Below, one piece after another: positions 22,829 to 33,053 of a stretch of 64,000 nucleotides of DNA. Position 1 is the stretch's first letter. Each line of letters starts with the position of its first letter. Source of the stretch: an endosymbiont of unidentified scaly snail isolate Monju (lineage in GTDB: Bacteria > Pseudomonadota > Gammaproteobacteria > Chromatiales > Chromatiaceae); assembly GCF_000801295.1 (NCBI RefSeq), contig NZ_AP012978.1:1736001-1800000 (forward strand), in the 5' to 3' direction. The translations under genes and the position numbers were made by a program. Under the pieces are notes generated by a model. The model was not told the DNA's origin, did no database searches, and saw nothing but the letters and a program-made list of their open reading frames with translations.

Positions 22829-23774
22829 GCCCCTTCGCCACCCCCTCGTCGATCTGTCCGTCGGGATATTGCGCGCGCACGCCCGCACCGCTCTCGATCA
22901 TGCCCACCCAGGTCACCGGCACCGCCTGTTCGCGCATGGCCGCCTCGAAGGCCGCCTGGCGCTCGCCGGGCACGGTGAGCAACAGCTCATAGTCGTCACC
23001 GGCCGAGAGCGGCAGCGACCAGTCGCCGGTCTCGTCCACGTAGTCGCGCACCGCGGGCGAGAGCGGCAGGCGATCGAGATACAGCATGGCCCCCACCCCG
23101 CTGGCCGTGCACACATGCGCCAGGTCGCCCCCCAGGCCGTCGGACAGATCGATGGCGGCATGCGCCAGCGGGGCGGCGGCCAGGCCGAGTTCGACGCGCG
23201 GCTCGGGCTGGTCGAGGCGCTGGCGCAGGAACGGCAGGCTGCCGGCGCGGGTATACAGCCCCTGCTGCGCCAGCAACGCCAGCCCGGCATCGCCCAGGGT
23301 GCCCGAGACATAGACGAGGTCACCCGGCCGTGCGGCATCGCGACGCAGCGTGTGTGCCGGATCGGCAAGGCCCTGGATGGTGACACTGATCGACAATGGC
23401 CCGCGCGTGGTGTCACCGCCGACCAGCTGCACGCCGTGGCGTGCGGCCAGCGCCGAGAAGCCACGCATGAAGGCAGCCAGCCAGGCCTCGTCGGCCTCGG
23501 GCAGGGTCAGGCAGAGGCTGGCCCAGGCCGGCTCGGCGCCCATCGCCGCCAGGTCGGAGAGATTCACCGCCAGCGCCTTGTGGCCCAGTGTCTCGGGGTC
23601 GACCCCGGGAAGAAAGTGCCGCCCGGCCACCAGGGTGTCGCAGCTTACCGCCAGCCAGCGATCCGACGGCACTTTCAGCAGGGCGCAGTCGTCGCCAATG
23701 CCCAGGGGGACATCCTCGCGTGATTCGGTGGCATGGGCGAAATATCGCCTTATCAGGTCGAACTCGCCGGGCAT
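22809..23774 (-). CDS. thiL: Thiamine-monophosphate kinase
   Basis: The enzyme phosphorylates thiamine monophosphate to thiamine pyrophosphate with ATP. The protein is 321 residues. It begins with GEFDLIRRYFA and GIGDDCALL, followed by LAVSCDTLVAGRHF, LSDLAAMGAEP, VGGDTTRGPL and IDLSDGLGGDLAH, the standard PurM-like ThiL motifs. The ATG at 23774 (MPGEF) lies 4 bp from the nusB stop, consistent with operon expression. Confidence 0.95.
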   Translation of the reverse strand: MPGEFDLIRRYFAHATESREDVPLGIGDDCALLKVPSDRWLAVSCDTLVAGRHFLPGVDPETLGHKALAVNLSDLAAMGAEPAWASLCLTLPEADEAWLAAFMRGFSALAARHGVQLVGGDTTRGPLSISVTIQGLADPAHTLRRDAARPGDLVYVSGTLGDAGLALLAQQGLYTRAGSLPFLRQRLDQPEPRVELGLAAAPLAHAAIDLSDGLGGDLAHVCTASGVGAMLYLDRLPLSPAVRDYVDETGDWSLPLSAGDDYELLLTVPGERQAAFEAAMREQAVPVTWVGMIESGAGVRAQYPDGQIDEGVAKGHDHFAG

Positions 23775-23778
23775 TCGT

Positions 23779-24213
23779 TCAGCTGCGCCTGGTGGCGCCG
23801 ATCTCCAGCGCGCGCAGGCTGCGCGCCGCCTTGTCGAGCACGCCATTCACGTAGCGGTGACCCTGCTCGGAACCAAAGGTCTTGGCCAGTTCGACCGTCT
23901 CGTTGATGGCCACCCGATAGGGGATCTCGGGATGCCGGAGAAGTTCGTAGGCACCGAGGCGCAGGATGGCGCGCTCTACCGGGTCGACCCGCTCGATGTC
24001 ACGGTCCAGCGCCTCGGCCAGCGCAGCGTCCACGGTCTCGAGCTGCCCGGTCACGCCCTCGAACAGGTCGCGAAAGTAGTCACGATCGAAACGCTTTTCG
24101 GCGTGCTCGAGCAGGAACTGCTGCACGATGTCGGGCACCGGCTGCCCGGCCATCTGCCACTGGTAGAGGGCCTGCGCCGCGAGCGAACGTGCCTTGCTGC
24201 GTTGCCGGCTCAC
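23779..24213 (-). CDS. nusB: Transcription antitermination protein NusB
   Basis: NusB binds boxA RNA with NusE (S10) in rRNA antitermination. The protein is 144 residues. RSKARSLAAQALYQWQ opens the protein, and the C-terminal part has ERAILRLGAYELL, PYRVAINETVELAKTFGSEQGHRYVNGVLD. The start is a GTG at 24213 with a GAGGAG site 7 nt upstream, located just after the ribH stop. An upstream ATG-type start would overlap ribH deeply and is rejected. Confidence 0.95.
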   Translation of the reverse strand: MSRQRSKARSLAAQALYQWQMAGQPVPDIVQQFLLEHAEKRFDRDYFRDLFEGVTGQLETVDAALAEALDRDIERVDPVERAILRLGAYELLRHPEIPYRVAINETVELAKTFGSEQGHRYVNGVLDKAARSLRALEIGATRRS

Positions 24214-24220
24214 AAGCTCC

Positions 24221-24684
<464 letters not shown>

Positions 24685-24688
<4 letters not shown>

Positions 24689-25833
24689 GTCTCGGGAGCC
24701 TCCTGGTGCTCGTCGGTATTCACGAATTCGGTGACTTCCAGGTCGAAGCCGGCCAGGGCATGCAGGTGCTTGGGCGCGCTCATCACGCGCATCTTGCGCA
24801 CACCCAGGTCGGTCAGTATCTGCGCGCCCACGCCGATGGTACGCAGCTCCTCGTCGTTCTTCGAGCACTTGCCGTCGGCACGCGGCTCGGGCTTGATGCC
24901 GTGCTTGTACTCCTCGATGCGGTTGACGATATCGCGCGCAGTGTCGTAGTTGCGCAGCACCACGATCACGCCGGCGCCTTCGCCGGCAATGTAGTCCATG
25001 GCCGCGCGCAACGGCCAGCCACAGTCGCGGGTGCTCTCGAACAGGTCGCACAGGCTGTTCTGCACATGCACCCGCACCAGCACCAGCACCGGATCGTCGG
25101 GATGAATCTCGCCTTTCACCAGCGCCAGATGAATGTCGTTGCCCACGATGTCCTGGTAGGCATACAGGTGGAAATCGCCATGGCGGGTGGGCAGCAGGCA
25201 GTCGCTGACCAGCTCGACGGTCTTCTCGTGCCTGATGCGATACTGGATGAGATCGGCGATGGTACCGATCTTCAGGCCATGCTCTGCGGCAAATTTCTCC
25301 AGGTCGGGACGGCGTGCCATGCTGCCGTCCTCGTTGAGGATCTCGACGATGACCGAGGACGGCTCCAGTCCCGCCAGCCGCGCCAGGTCGCAACCTGCCT
25401 CGGTGTGCCCGGCGCGCACCAGCACCCCGCCGGGCTGGGCCATCAGCGGAAAGATGTGTCCCGGCTGTACCAGGTCTTCGGGCCTGGCGTTGGGCGCCAC
25501 CGCCGCCAGCACCGTGGTCGCACGGTCGGCTGCCGAGATGCCGGTGGTCACGCCCTCGGCCGCCTCGATGGAGATGGTGAAGTTGGTCGCCTCGAGCTGG
25601 TTGTCGGTGTTGACCATCAGCGGCAGGCGCAGCTGCCGGCAGCGCTCCGGGGTCATGGTCATGCAGATCAGGCCGCGCCCGTAACGCGCCATGAAGTTGA
25701 TCGCCTCGGGCGCGACCTTCTCGGAAGCCATCACCAGGTCGCCCTCGTTCTCGCGATCCTCGTCGTCCATGATGATGACCATCCGGCCCTGCCGCAGGTC
25801 TTCGATGATTTCTTCTGTGGTGTTCAGTGACAT
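24685..25833 (-). CDS. ribB: RibBA-type protein: DHBP synthase with degenerate GTP cyclohydrolase II domain
   Basis: This is a 382-residue protein. Residues 1-200 are 3,4-dihydroxy-2-butanone-4-phosphate synthase with [23 protein letters not shown] and [11 protein letters not shown], all active-site motifs intact. Residues ~205-370 are GTP-cyclohydrolase-II-like, but the zinc motif, normally a Cys followed by an RCDCG pair, reads [14 protein letters not shown] here. One Cys of the triad is replaced by Arg/Asp context, so cyclohydrolase activity is doubtful. Gammaproteobacteria commonly have this form with a separate active RibA. It heads the ribH-nusB-thiL-pgpA operon. Confidence 0.92.
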
Positions 25834-25885
25834 GACAGGACTTCGGGTTGAGGAAGCCGACTATTGTACACCGAAATCCGGCCGC

Positions 25886-26947
25886 TCAGTGCCGAGCGCC
25901 CCGGGCCAGGGCACGGGCATGGGCCACCCGCTCCTCGGTCAACGGGTGGGTGGACAGGTAACTCCGCAGGCGGACCTGATCCTTGTTACCCGCCGCATCA
26001 CCGGCGACTGCCTCCAGTTTTTCGAGGATGCGTGCAAAGGCCTCGGGATCCTCGCCCAGTTGCAGCATGCGCGTCAGCGCGTAGTCGTCGGCCTCGCTCT
26101 CGGCCTGCCGCGAGTGATGTCCCTCGAGCAGGAAGGCGGGCAAGGCCGCCGCCAGGCTGTTGATGGCGTTCACGTCCCCCACCACCAGCAGCAGACCGAT
26201 ACCGAGAAAGGAGCTGCGAATCACCGATTGCAGGCCATGCCGATGTACCACGTGCCCGATCTCGTGCAGCAACACGGCGTCGATCTCGGCCGGGTCGCCA
26301 GCCAGCGCCACCAGGGCATCGGTCAACACGATGTCGCCCGAGGGCAGCGCCAGCGCATTGGCCATGCCCCCCGCCTGTCGGAAGTGAAGCCGATATCGCA
26401 GACCCTCGCTGTCATCGGGAAGCAGCCGCTGGTGAACACGCCGGCGAATGGCGTCGCGCCTCGCCTCGGGCAGGGCGCTCGGCTCGAACACCCACTGATC
26501 GAGCAGTTCGAGCGCCCCCTGGGAGAGCGACTGGTTGACCGAGGCCGGCAGCGCCTGGGCCAGGGCACGACTGGCCCAGGGCACGCCCCACCACACCGCA
26601 GCGAAGGTCACGGACAGCGTCAGCAGCAGGGCAAGAACGATCCACGAACGCCGGGATTCCAGCCGATGCACGATGCCGCCGCGCCCGTCACGGTGGCTAC
26701 CCCGCTGCAGCAGGGCATCGACGCCGGCATTGTCCGGGGTCTCGAACAGCGACCCATCGGGCAGCACCAGGCGGCGCGGGATATCGCCTACCCGGTCGCT
26801 CACCTGCACCTGCCGGAAATCGCCGTCGCGGCGGGTGCCATCTTCCACCTCCAGTCGGTAGTACAGGCCGTCGCTGTGCAGGATGGCGAGGCGCCGCGCC
26901 GCACTGCCCGGCGGATACCAGGTGCCGGACAGCCGGCGCACCGCCAT
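25886..26947 (-). CDS. M48-family membrane metallopeptidase
   Basis: This is a 353-residue protein. A cytoplasmic or periplasmic N-terminal ~95 residues is followed by one membrane segment (about 101-122) and a peptidase domain with [11 protein letters not shown] (zinc ligands His228 and His232) and the third-ligand region [27 protein letters not shown] is the typical M48 ending. It is 4 bp downstream of the YjgN-like gene, a pairing seen in other proteobacteria, and may handle quality control of that membrane protein (inference). The start MAVRRLSG at 26947 was chosen because the earlier ATG would overlap the neighbour. Confidence 0.88.
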   Translation of the reverse strand: MAVRRLSGTWYPPGSAARRLAILHSDGLYYRLEVEDGTRRDGDFRQVQVSDRVGDIPRRLVLPDGSLFETPDNAGVDALLQRGSHRDGRGGIVHRLESRRSWIVLALLLTLSVTFAAVWWGVPWASRALAQALPASVNQSLSQGALELLDQWVFEPSALPEARRDAIRRRVHQRLLPDDSEGLRYRLHFRQAGGMANALALPSGDIVLTDALVALAGDPAEIDAVLLHEIGHVVHRHGLQSVIRSSFLGIGLLLVVGDVNAINSLAAALPAFLLEGHHSRQAESEADDYALTRMLQLGEDPEAFARILEKLEAVAGDAAGNKDQVRLRSYLSTHPLTEERVAHARALARGARH

Positions 26948-26951
26948 TGCC

Positions 26952-28139
26952 TCAGAACCCAAGCTCGGGGGCGACGTCGAAGACATCGCCCATTTCCTCG
27001 CCCAGCGCAGAGACAGCCCCCTGTTGCTGCGAGACATAGGTATCGAGATCGCCTTGCAGCTCGGCGGCGGCCGTCTCGGTCTTGTAGCGGGTCAGGCGTA
27101 TCCGGGTCCAGGGCCAGGCCAGGCCCAGCGTGAGGGCCAGCAACAGCAGGTTGCTGGCATGTATCCAGACCAGACGGGCGATACGCAGGCTGGAAGTCAT
27201 TTGCAACTTGTCGTCGAGTCGCATCTGCGAAAACGCATAGTTGCGCACCTTCATCTCAAACCAGGCGCGCGTCCAGACCCCCAGCAGCAACATCGGCACA
27301 TATGCCAGCATCATCGCGGCCAGCATTTCGGAAGGCACGCCGCCGCCCGGGTTCACCTCTTCTGCCATCCCCACCAGGGTATTGCCGAACAGGCCGGCTA
27401 CGACCAGTGAACCCACGATCACGATGAGCAAGAACCACAACAGGTACGCCAGGTAGATGCCATAGAAACGCCGGGTATTCAGATCCGTCTCGAAGTGCCC
27501 CTGCCCGTAACGCAGATTGCCAAGCACATAAGCAACCGAGCGCTTGTGCGCGTAGGGCGTGATCGCCAGTCCCGCGAGCAGGGCGAACAGCATGCCGAGT
27601 CCGAGGAGCAGGAATCCCTGCTTCATCTCGTGCTCAGCCGCACCGCCAACCATGGCCGCTCCGAACATCGGCAACAGGAACAGCAACACTGGCAACATGG
27701 GCAGCAGCAGGAACACCACGTAGGACTCCTTCAACCGGCCGTCGAAGCCGAAACGCACGTTGCGGTAGGACGTCATAACCGAATTGAAACGTAGCGAACG
27801 CCAGATCACCCACGGCATGACCAGCATGAACAGCAACAGCATGAGGCTGCCGATGGCCGGCCACAGGTTGGAGGTGACCACGTAGATCAGCGCCAGGCCC
27901 AGCGCGATCAACCGGCCCTTGAGGATCATCAGCGGCGTGGCGTGATAGTCGAAGGACGACTCGCCGAACCAGGTATTGCCCAGGAAATAACGCCGGGTGC
28001 GCACCTTGGCCCAGGCAGAGTAGATACCCAGGGTGAGGATGGTGAGGATCAGGTTGACGATCCAGATACGGAAGTACTGCCCTCCCCGTCCCGTGAAACG
28101 GAAGGGCGTGATGGCGACAGGCTGCAAGGTACCGGACAT
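26952..28139 (-). CDS. YjgN (DUF898) family membrane protein
   Basis: This 395-residue polytopic membrane protein has about seven to eight hydrophobic segments. It opens with [22 protein letters not shown] then [15 protein letters not shown], the conserved DUF898 beginning, and repeats the theme later ([25 protein letters not shown]). An AAGGAGAGAG ribosome-binding site precedes the ATG. Function is unknown in general. It is cotranscribed with the M48 peptidase that follows. Confidence 0.86.
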   Translation of the reverse strand: MSGTLQPVAITPFRFTGRGGQYFRIWIVNLILTILTLGIYSAWAKVRTRRYFLGNTWFGESSFDYHATPLMILKGRLIALGLALIYVVTSNLWPAIGSLMLLLFMLVMPWVIWRSLRFNSVMTSYRNVRFGFDGRLKESYVVFLLLPMLPVLLFLLPMFGAAMVGGAAEHEMKQGFLLLGLGMLFALLAGLAITPYAHKRSVAYVLGNLRYGQGHFETDLNTRRFYGIYLAYLLWFLLIVIVGSLVVAGLFGNTLVGMAEEVNPGGGVPSEMLAAMMLAYVPMLLLGVWTRAWFEMKVRNYAFSQMRLDDKLQMTSSLRIARLVWIHASNLLLLALTLGLAWPWTRIRLTRYKTETAAAELQGDLDTYVSQQQGAVSALGEEMGDVFDVAPELGF

Positions 28140-28330
28140 GGCTCTCTCCTTGGACTCCGGGTTTACGAAGAGACGGCGGCGGCCGATGCGACCCTGCTGC
28201 CGCCGACGCAGGCGAGGCTAACATCGCACGCCACCCCCATCCAGCCCATGCACCACATCACCCGAACGAAAGGCAGGCCATGCGCGCCCTGCCCATCAGA
28301 AAGCAACGGCGCGCTTGCTATCATGTCGTC

Positions 28331-28975
28331 ATGAACGCAACGACCCCGCCCGCCGAGGGCGTCATCCGCTTCCGACTCGAGCATACCAACGGGCCACTTC
28401 CGGGGTGGGCAGAGCCCGGCGAGATCCTCGCCTGGTTCCGCCGCTGCCAGGCACTGGGCGGCATCGGGCGCTACCCCCCCGAGCGTTACCAGGGTGCGGC
28501 CTTCGGCAACATCAGCCAGCGCGGCCCCGAGGGCTTCCTGATCACCGGCACCCAGACCGGTGGCCAGCAGGCGCTGACACCGGGCGACATCGCCTGGGTG
28601 AAGTACTGCGACATCCAGGAAAACCGGGTGGTCTCACAAGGACCGGCGCGGCCCTCGTCGGAATCGATGACACACGGCCAGCTCTACACGCTGGACGCCG
28701 GCGTCGGCTTCGTGATCCACATCCATGATCCACTGCTCTGGCGACAGGCCGATCGCCTGGAGCTGCCGGTCACCGACCCCGCGGCCGAATACGGCACGCC
28801 AGCCATGGCGCGCGAAGTGGAACGCCTGATGGCAATGCCGGCGACGCGGGAGGGCGGCATCTTCGCCATGGGCGGCCACGAGGATGGCTTGGTGATCTTT
28901 GGCACCGACGCCGAGCAGGCGGGGCTGCGGCTGCTGGCGTTGTACCGGCGCGCCTGCGCCCGGGCCACCAGCTGA
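28331..28975 (+). CDS. Class II aldolase/adducin-family protein
   Basis: This is a 214-residue protein. GNISQRGPEGFLITGTQTGG corresponds to the substrate/phosphate-binding loop, and VIHIHDPLLW supplies the paired histidines of the metal site of class II (AraD/FucA-like) aldolases. A further His and acidic residues lie in GGHEDGLVIFG. The expected substrate is a phosphorylated or free sugar-like aldol, not identifiable here. The start at 28331 has no clear ribosome-binding site. The gene stands alone, convergent with the Sfum_1244-type gene. Confidence 0.75.
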   Translation: MNATTPPAEGVIRFRLEHTNGPLPGWAEPGEILAWFRRCQALGGIGRYPPERYQGAAFGNISQRGPEGFLITGTQTGGQQALTPGDIAWVKYCDIQENRVVSQGPARPSSESMTHGQLYTLDAGVGFVIHIHDPLLWRQADRLELPVTDPAAEYGTPAMAREVERLMAMPATREGGIFAMGGHEDGLVIFGTDAEQAGLRLLALYRRACARATS

Positions 28976-28987
28976 CACCGCAATGAA

Positions 28988-30040
28988 TCAGAGACGCGCC
29001 GCCTCCACCAGCGCCATGATACGCCCGGCGATGACACCGCGCGGCTGTTCCGCATCGACCTGCAGGGCCGCCCGCGCCACGCTCAGCCAGTGCGTCTGCC
29101 CCTGTTCGACGCAATCTCGCCAGGGTTGGAGATCGCCCTTGGCATACCAGGCCTCGTAGGCGACAAGCACCGCGGGAAACAGGTCCTTGCGCATGTTGCC
29201 CAGGTTGCCGACCCAGGCATGCAGCGAAGCGCCGTCGCCTGGGTCATCGAGCAGGTGCGGCAGGGTCTGCAGGCAATCGGCCAGGTTGTCGCGCACCGCG
29301 CGCAGCATGAGCTCGGCCGGTGTGCCGAGTACTCGCAGCAACAGCGCTTCCCAGCCCCCGCCCAACAGTTGCCCGGCGCGATATTCACCGATCTCGTGAT
29401 CGCGAACCACCGCCATCTCACGTTCGGTCATGTGCTCGAGCGCCGCATCGATGTCGGTCTCGAAGGGATAACAGGCCAGGGCCCGGCCCATGGCATTGTC
29501 GGGCCGGCCCCACTGCCAGGAATCGTACTTTTCCCAGAGCAGCTGCTTGAGGGCATTGCGGCGCAGGTAAATGTCACGACCCAGCAGCAGGGCCGGGGGC
29601 ACATGCAGGCCACGCGCCAATTCTTCTCCGCCGACCCACAGGTCGAAGCCGTCTGCTCCCCGCTCGTGGGCCAGCAGGCGGGTGAGAAAGAACTGGGCAC
29701 GACCCGACTGCGCCAGGTCAGCACTGTACAGGTAGCCCAGGTCGCTGATGCGCTGGTTGATACCGGCCACATCGAAGGGATCGAGCCAGTGTTCACCAAG
29801 CGCCAGAGGATGGTATTCCTCGTCGGCCAGGCCGTCCCACAGCGCCTCGCGTTCACTCAGCCAGTCACCCACCGCATCCTTGTCGAGGGTTTCGCCATAG
29901 GGCAGTCCCTGCTCCCAGCGATAGTACTCGCGCATCTTCATCAGGTAGGTGCACAGCCCGTAGTCGGTACCGTGGCGCGCGTCGCTGATGTGACAATTGA
30001 GCTGGACCTGTTCGGCCAGCTCCAGGATCTCCGACGACAT
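28988..30040 (-). CDS. Sfum_1244-family conserved hypothetical protein
   Basis: This is a 350-residue soluble protein of unknown function. It opens with the conserved pattern EQVQLNCHISDARHGTDYGLCTYLMKMREYYRWE and later has LWVGGEELARGLHVPP, EKYDSWQWG and a conserved RDHEIGEYRAG. Many Trp, His and Glu residues are conserved in the relatives I recall, but no catalytic motif is established. It is divergent from the 186-residue hypothetical at 30117, and a shared 76-bp spacer suggests co-regulation. Confidence 0.75.
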   Translation of the reverse strand: MSSEILELAEQVQLNCHISDARHGTDYGLCTYLMKMREYYRWEQGLPYGETLDKDAVGDWLSEREALWDGLADEEYHPLALGEHWLDPFDVAGINQRISDLGYLYSADLAQSGRAQFFLTRLLAHERGADGFDLWVGGEELARGLHVPPALLLGRDIYLRRNALKQLLWEKYDSWQWGRPDNAMGRALACYPFETDIDAALEHMTEREMAVVRDHEIGEYRAGQLLGGGWEALLLRVLGTPAELMLRAVRDNLADCLQTLPHLLDDPGDGASLHAWVGNLGNMRKDLFPAVLVAYEAWYAKGDLQPWRDCVEQGQTHWLSVARAALQVDAEQPRGVIAGRIMALVEAARL

Positions 30041-30116
30041 GGTGGATGCTCCGTGGCAGGTTTCCGAGTAAAATACTCAGTTATTGACTCCCTGCCAAGC
30101 ACATCGAGAGGTATCC

Positions 30117-30677
30117 ATGGCACTGCGCATCAAGAGCCGCTGGCACAATGACGAGGGCGAACGCTCTCTCGAGGAGATTGCCGGCGCCCTGGCCTTCATT
30201 AGCTGGCGGATCGCCAAGGAGAAGGCCATCAACCTGCACGGCGAGGATTTCATCTACGAGACCGACGAACAGCGCATGGCGGTGATCGTCGAGTATCTGA
30301 TCTTCCAGTTGCAGATCATCGACCGCATTGCGCACCAGCGGCTGGGACTCAACGAGGAGGAACGGCGCCAGCTGGTGATCGCGGTGGCCCGTCACCTCGC
30401 CGGGCACTTGCAGGACAACTCGGTGGACCTGTTCGGGCCCGGAGACTACGTCACGCCCTTCATCGACAAGCTCAACGAACGCGGCATGGAATACGCCGAG
30501 TTCAACTACACCGAGGACGGTCCGTCCTATCCCTTCATGCGTCACCTGGGCTATGAGATCCAGCAGATCATGGGCGAGACCCAGGCCAACCGCTGGGTGA
30601 TCGATCAGGTCATGGACAAGGACGGCCCGAACGTGGACCGCGAGATCAGCCGCGCCATCGACAACCTGTTCGACTGA
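30117..30677 (+). CDS. Conserved hypothetical protein
   Basis: This 186-residue, highly charged, mostly helical soluble protein contains RSLEEIAGALAFISWRIAKEK, QRMAVIVEYLIFQLQIIDRIAHQRLGLNEEER and GPGDYVTPFIDKLNERG. No enzymatic motif is visible. A TAAAAT hexamer in the spacer (around 30068) may be its -10 box. Its divergent neighbour is the Sfum_1244-type gene. I do not recognise a named family. Confidence 0.75.
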   Translation: MALRIKSRWHNDEGERSLEEIAGALAFISWRIAKEKAINLHGEDFIYETDEQRMAVIVEYLIFQLQIIDRIAHQRLGLNEEERRQLVIAVARHLAGHLQDNSVDLFGPGDYVTPFIDKLNERGMEYAEFNYTEDGPSYPFMRHLGYEIQQIMGETQANRWVIDQVMDKDGPNVDREISRAIDNLFD

Positions 30678-30701
30678 CTCCGGGGCATGACGTTACGATG
30701 A

Positions 30702-31139
30702 TTACTTGCGCGCCGCCATGAACAGCATGACCAGCGCCATCTGGTTGCAGTTGGAGGCATCGCGAAAACGGGTTCGCAGCAGTTCCGCTGCCTTCTTGCG
30801 GTTGCCCGACTTGAACTCGACCACCACCTCGGCTGCCGTCTTGTGAAACGCCGCGTGAGCCTCGACAGCCTCGTGGTATTCCTCGAGCTTGCCGAACGCG
30901 TCCCTGCCCGGCCCGTGCAACCAGCGGCCCAGTTCGCAAATACGATCGTCGGCAACGGTAATCAGATCGATCCTTCCACGATCACCCTCCTTGAACAGGC
31001 GCGCCAGTCGCCGCTTCCAGGCACTGTGCGCGGCCAGCACCTCGCGCAGATGCAGTCCGACATTCTCGGCCACCTCTTCCACCGTATCGAAGCTCTGTCG
31101 CGACTTGCCGGGGAAGCGCTTCCACAAGGACTTGAGCAT
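30702..31139 (-). CDS. Stand-alone CZB (chemoreceptor zinc-binding) domain protein
   Basis: This is a 145-residue protein. The CZB pattern is present: a first His in LAAHSAWKRRL, the ICELGRWLHG motif (Cx[LF]GxW), and a His cluster in YHEAVEAHAAFHK. CZB domains bind zinc and sense zinc or hypochlorous acid through the zinc-Cys pair, usually inside chemoreceptors or diguanylate cyclases. Here there is no signalling domain, so it may act in trans or simply bind zinc. The AGGGAGACAC site fixes the ATG at 31139. Confidence 0.72.
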   Translation of the reverse strand: MLKSLWKRFPGKSRQSFDTVEEVAENVGLHLREVLAAHSAWKRRLARLFKEGDRGRIDLITVADDRICELGRWLHGPGRDAFGKLEEYHEAVEAHAAFHKTAAEVVVEFKSGNRKKAAELLRTRFRDASNCNQMALVMLFMAARK

Positions 31140-31402
31140 GGTTGTGTCTCCCTGGGCGGCACAAGGTCATCAACGATCACCGCTCACCCGTGCCGGTTCG
31201 GGATCCTCAACTCCCTTGTCTGAATATTGTGGTAGTCGTTGTTACCTTGCGTTGGGCTCGACCCTCGGTTGGCAGGGGTCACTCGGCCCACACGGATGAT
31301 GCCGGAAGCTGGCCGGCACAGCATCCTGACAGGTTGTCGCCGGGAGACAACACACCGTTTCATTGGTATCGGCACAGCAACTACGGCCCCGCCAAAACAA
31401 AA

Positions 31403-31421
31403 CCCCGGCCTAAGGCCGGGG
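31403..31421 (-). terminator. Rho-independent terminator
   Basis: An 8-bp perfect stem (CCCCGGCC / GGCCGGGG) with loop TAA is followed on the minus strand by TTTTGTTTT, positioned about 55 bp after the stop of the 65-residue gene at 31475. The remaining spacer up to the CZB gene (31140-31402) holds that gene's upstream region and no other gene that I see. Confidence 0.8.
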
Positions 31422-31474
31422 CTTTTCGTGTCCGCGAGCGGCGACGCCAGGCGCCGCCCGAAGGGAAGAACGGA

Positions 31475-31672
31475 TCAGTTCTTCACCCAGTTACCGAAGT
31501 TGTCGGTGTTCTTTTCCTCGCCGTCGGCATAGCCGGCCTCGTAGGCTTCGGTGATACGCTGTTCCTCGCGCTTGGGGTTCTGCAGGAAGCCTGCCTGCCA
31601 ACCCTGGATGTACTCCTCGTCCACACCCATTTCTTCCATCTTGGTCACAGCGTCGTAGTAGAACTGGTTCAT
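31475..31672 (-). CDS. Small protein with RMF-like GWQAG/GYADG repeats
   Basis: This is a 65-residue acidic protein. Two similar segments, YIQGWQAGFLQNPK and AYEAGYADGEEK, recall the G-x-x-A-G pattern of ribosome modulation factor and of many small proteobacterial proteins. Charge and sequence otherwise differ from RMF, so function is unknown. A CGGAGACC site lies upstream of the ATG at 31672 and a strong terminator follows the stop, giving a monocistronic unit. The 333 bp between this gene and the MoxR gene contain nothing else I recognise. Confidence 0.6.
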   Translation of the reverse strand: MNQFYYDAVTKMEEMGVDEEYIQGWQAGFLQNPKREEQRITEAYEAGYADGEEKNTDNFGNWVKN

Positions 31673-32005
31673 ATCCGGTCTCCGATTGACAATCCAAGCC
31701 GTCCATTCGGTACGGCGCGCACAAAACTCGAGCCTGAAGGCATTCGCCCCTCGGCCCAGCACCCCCCACCTGTCGTTTTTGGGTGTGGGCGGGTCAAAAA
31801 CGGGCATTAGAATAATCTAAATTACTCACCCCTGACAAGCCGCAATATCACCGCAATACCGACAGCCACAATATCGACAATCTCCCGAGGACAAGCACCA
31901 GGCCGACTTCCCGCTACCCGTGTTGCCGCCGGGGTTGATCTTTCAGGACCTACTCACCATGCTTGCCGCCTGGTCTCATCGACGATCTGGACACACGGAG
32001 TCATC

Positions 32006-33049
32006 ATGCGCCCGGCCCAACTGCTCACCATCCTGGACCGCGAATTCACCAGCACCCTCGAAGGTCACCACACCCCGGTCATGCTCTGGGGACCGCCGGG
32101 GGTCGGCAAGTCGGACATGATCCGCCAGACCGCCGAGCGCCACGAGGTGCCGATGATCGACATCCGCCTGTCACAGATGGAGCCGTCGGACCTGCGCGGC
32201 ATCCCTTTCCGCAGCGGCGAGCACGTGGAATGGGCCACGCCCGCCATCCTGCCCGATGCGGCACGTCACGGCGAGCGCGGCATCCTGTTCCTCGACGAGA
32301 TCACCTCGGCCCCACCCAGCGTCTCGGCCGCCGCCTACCAATTGATACTCGACCGCCGCCTGGGCGAATACCAGGTGCCCAGGGGCTGGGCGATCTTTGC
32401 CGCCGGCAACCGCCAGGGCGACCGCGGCGTGACCTACACCATGCCCGCGCCGCTGGCCAACCGCTTCTCGCACTTCGACGTCGAGCCCCACCTCGACGAC
32501 TGGGTGGCCTGGGCCTATGCCCACGGCATCGACGAGCGGGTGATCGCCTTCCTGCGCTTCCGCCCCGAACTGCTGTTCGACTTCGACCCGGCGCACAATC
32601 CCATGGCCTTCCCCTCCCCGCGCTCCTGGGAATTCGCCCATCGCAGCCTGCAGAAGTTCAGCGGCCACCCCGAGCTGCTGCAAGGCGCCCTGCAGGCCTG
32701 CGTGGGGCCGGCCGCCGGCATCGAGCTGACCGCCTTCGTCAACAGCCTGGACAAGATGCCCGACCTGGACGACATTGTCGCCGGCAAGCGCGTGCCCGTG
32801 CCCGAGGAGATCGACCTGCAATACGCCGTGGCCGCTGCCCTGGTGGGCCGTGCCATCCGTGCCGCCAACCAGCCCGAGGCCAGCGAAATCATCGGTCACA
32901 TCCTCGACTATGCCGGCGCCTTCCCGCAGCGCGAGATGGGGGTGATGCTGGTCTCCGACCTGCATCGCGCCATCGGCGAGCAGCTGTTCGCGATACCGCA
33001 ATTCGCCACCTGGGCGAACGCCATCGCCGACGTGATGCTCTACGAGTGA
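32006..33049 (+). CDS. MoxR-family AAA+ ATPase
   Basis: This is a 347-residue protein. The Walker A motif GPPGVGKS lies at residues 29-36, Walker B GILFLDEI near 92, then sensor 1 AAGNRQGD and an Arg-finger region PLANRFSHF. MoxR ATPases act as chaperones that load metal or cofactor into partner proteins, usually together with a VWA-domain protein. The next gene, 4 bp downstream, encodes exactly such a partner. The client of the pair is not identifiable from context. Confidence 0.9.
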   Translation: MRPAQLLTILDREFTSTLEGHHTPVMLWGPPGVGKSDMIRQTAERHEVPMIDIRLSQMEPSDLRGIPFRSGEHVEWATPAILPDAARHGERGILFLDEITSAPPSVSAAAYQLILDRRLGEYQVPRGWAIFAAGNRQGDRGVTYTMPAPLANRFSHFDVEPHLDDWVAWAYAHGIDERVIAFLRFRPELLFDFDPAHNPMAFPSPRSWEFAHRSLQKFSGHPELLQGALQACVGPAAGIELTAFVNSLDKMPDLDDIVAGKRVPVPEEIDLQYAVAAALVGRAIRAANQPEASEIIGHILDYAGAFPQREMGVMLVSDLHRAIGEQLFAIPQFATWANAIADVMLYE

Positions 33050-33053
33050 CGCC

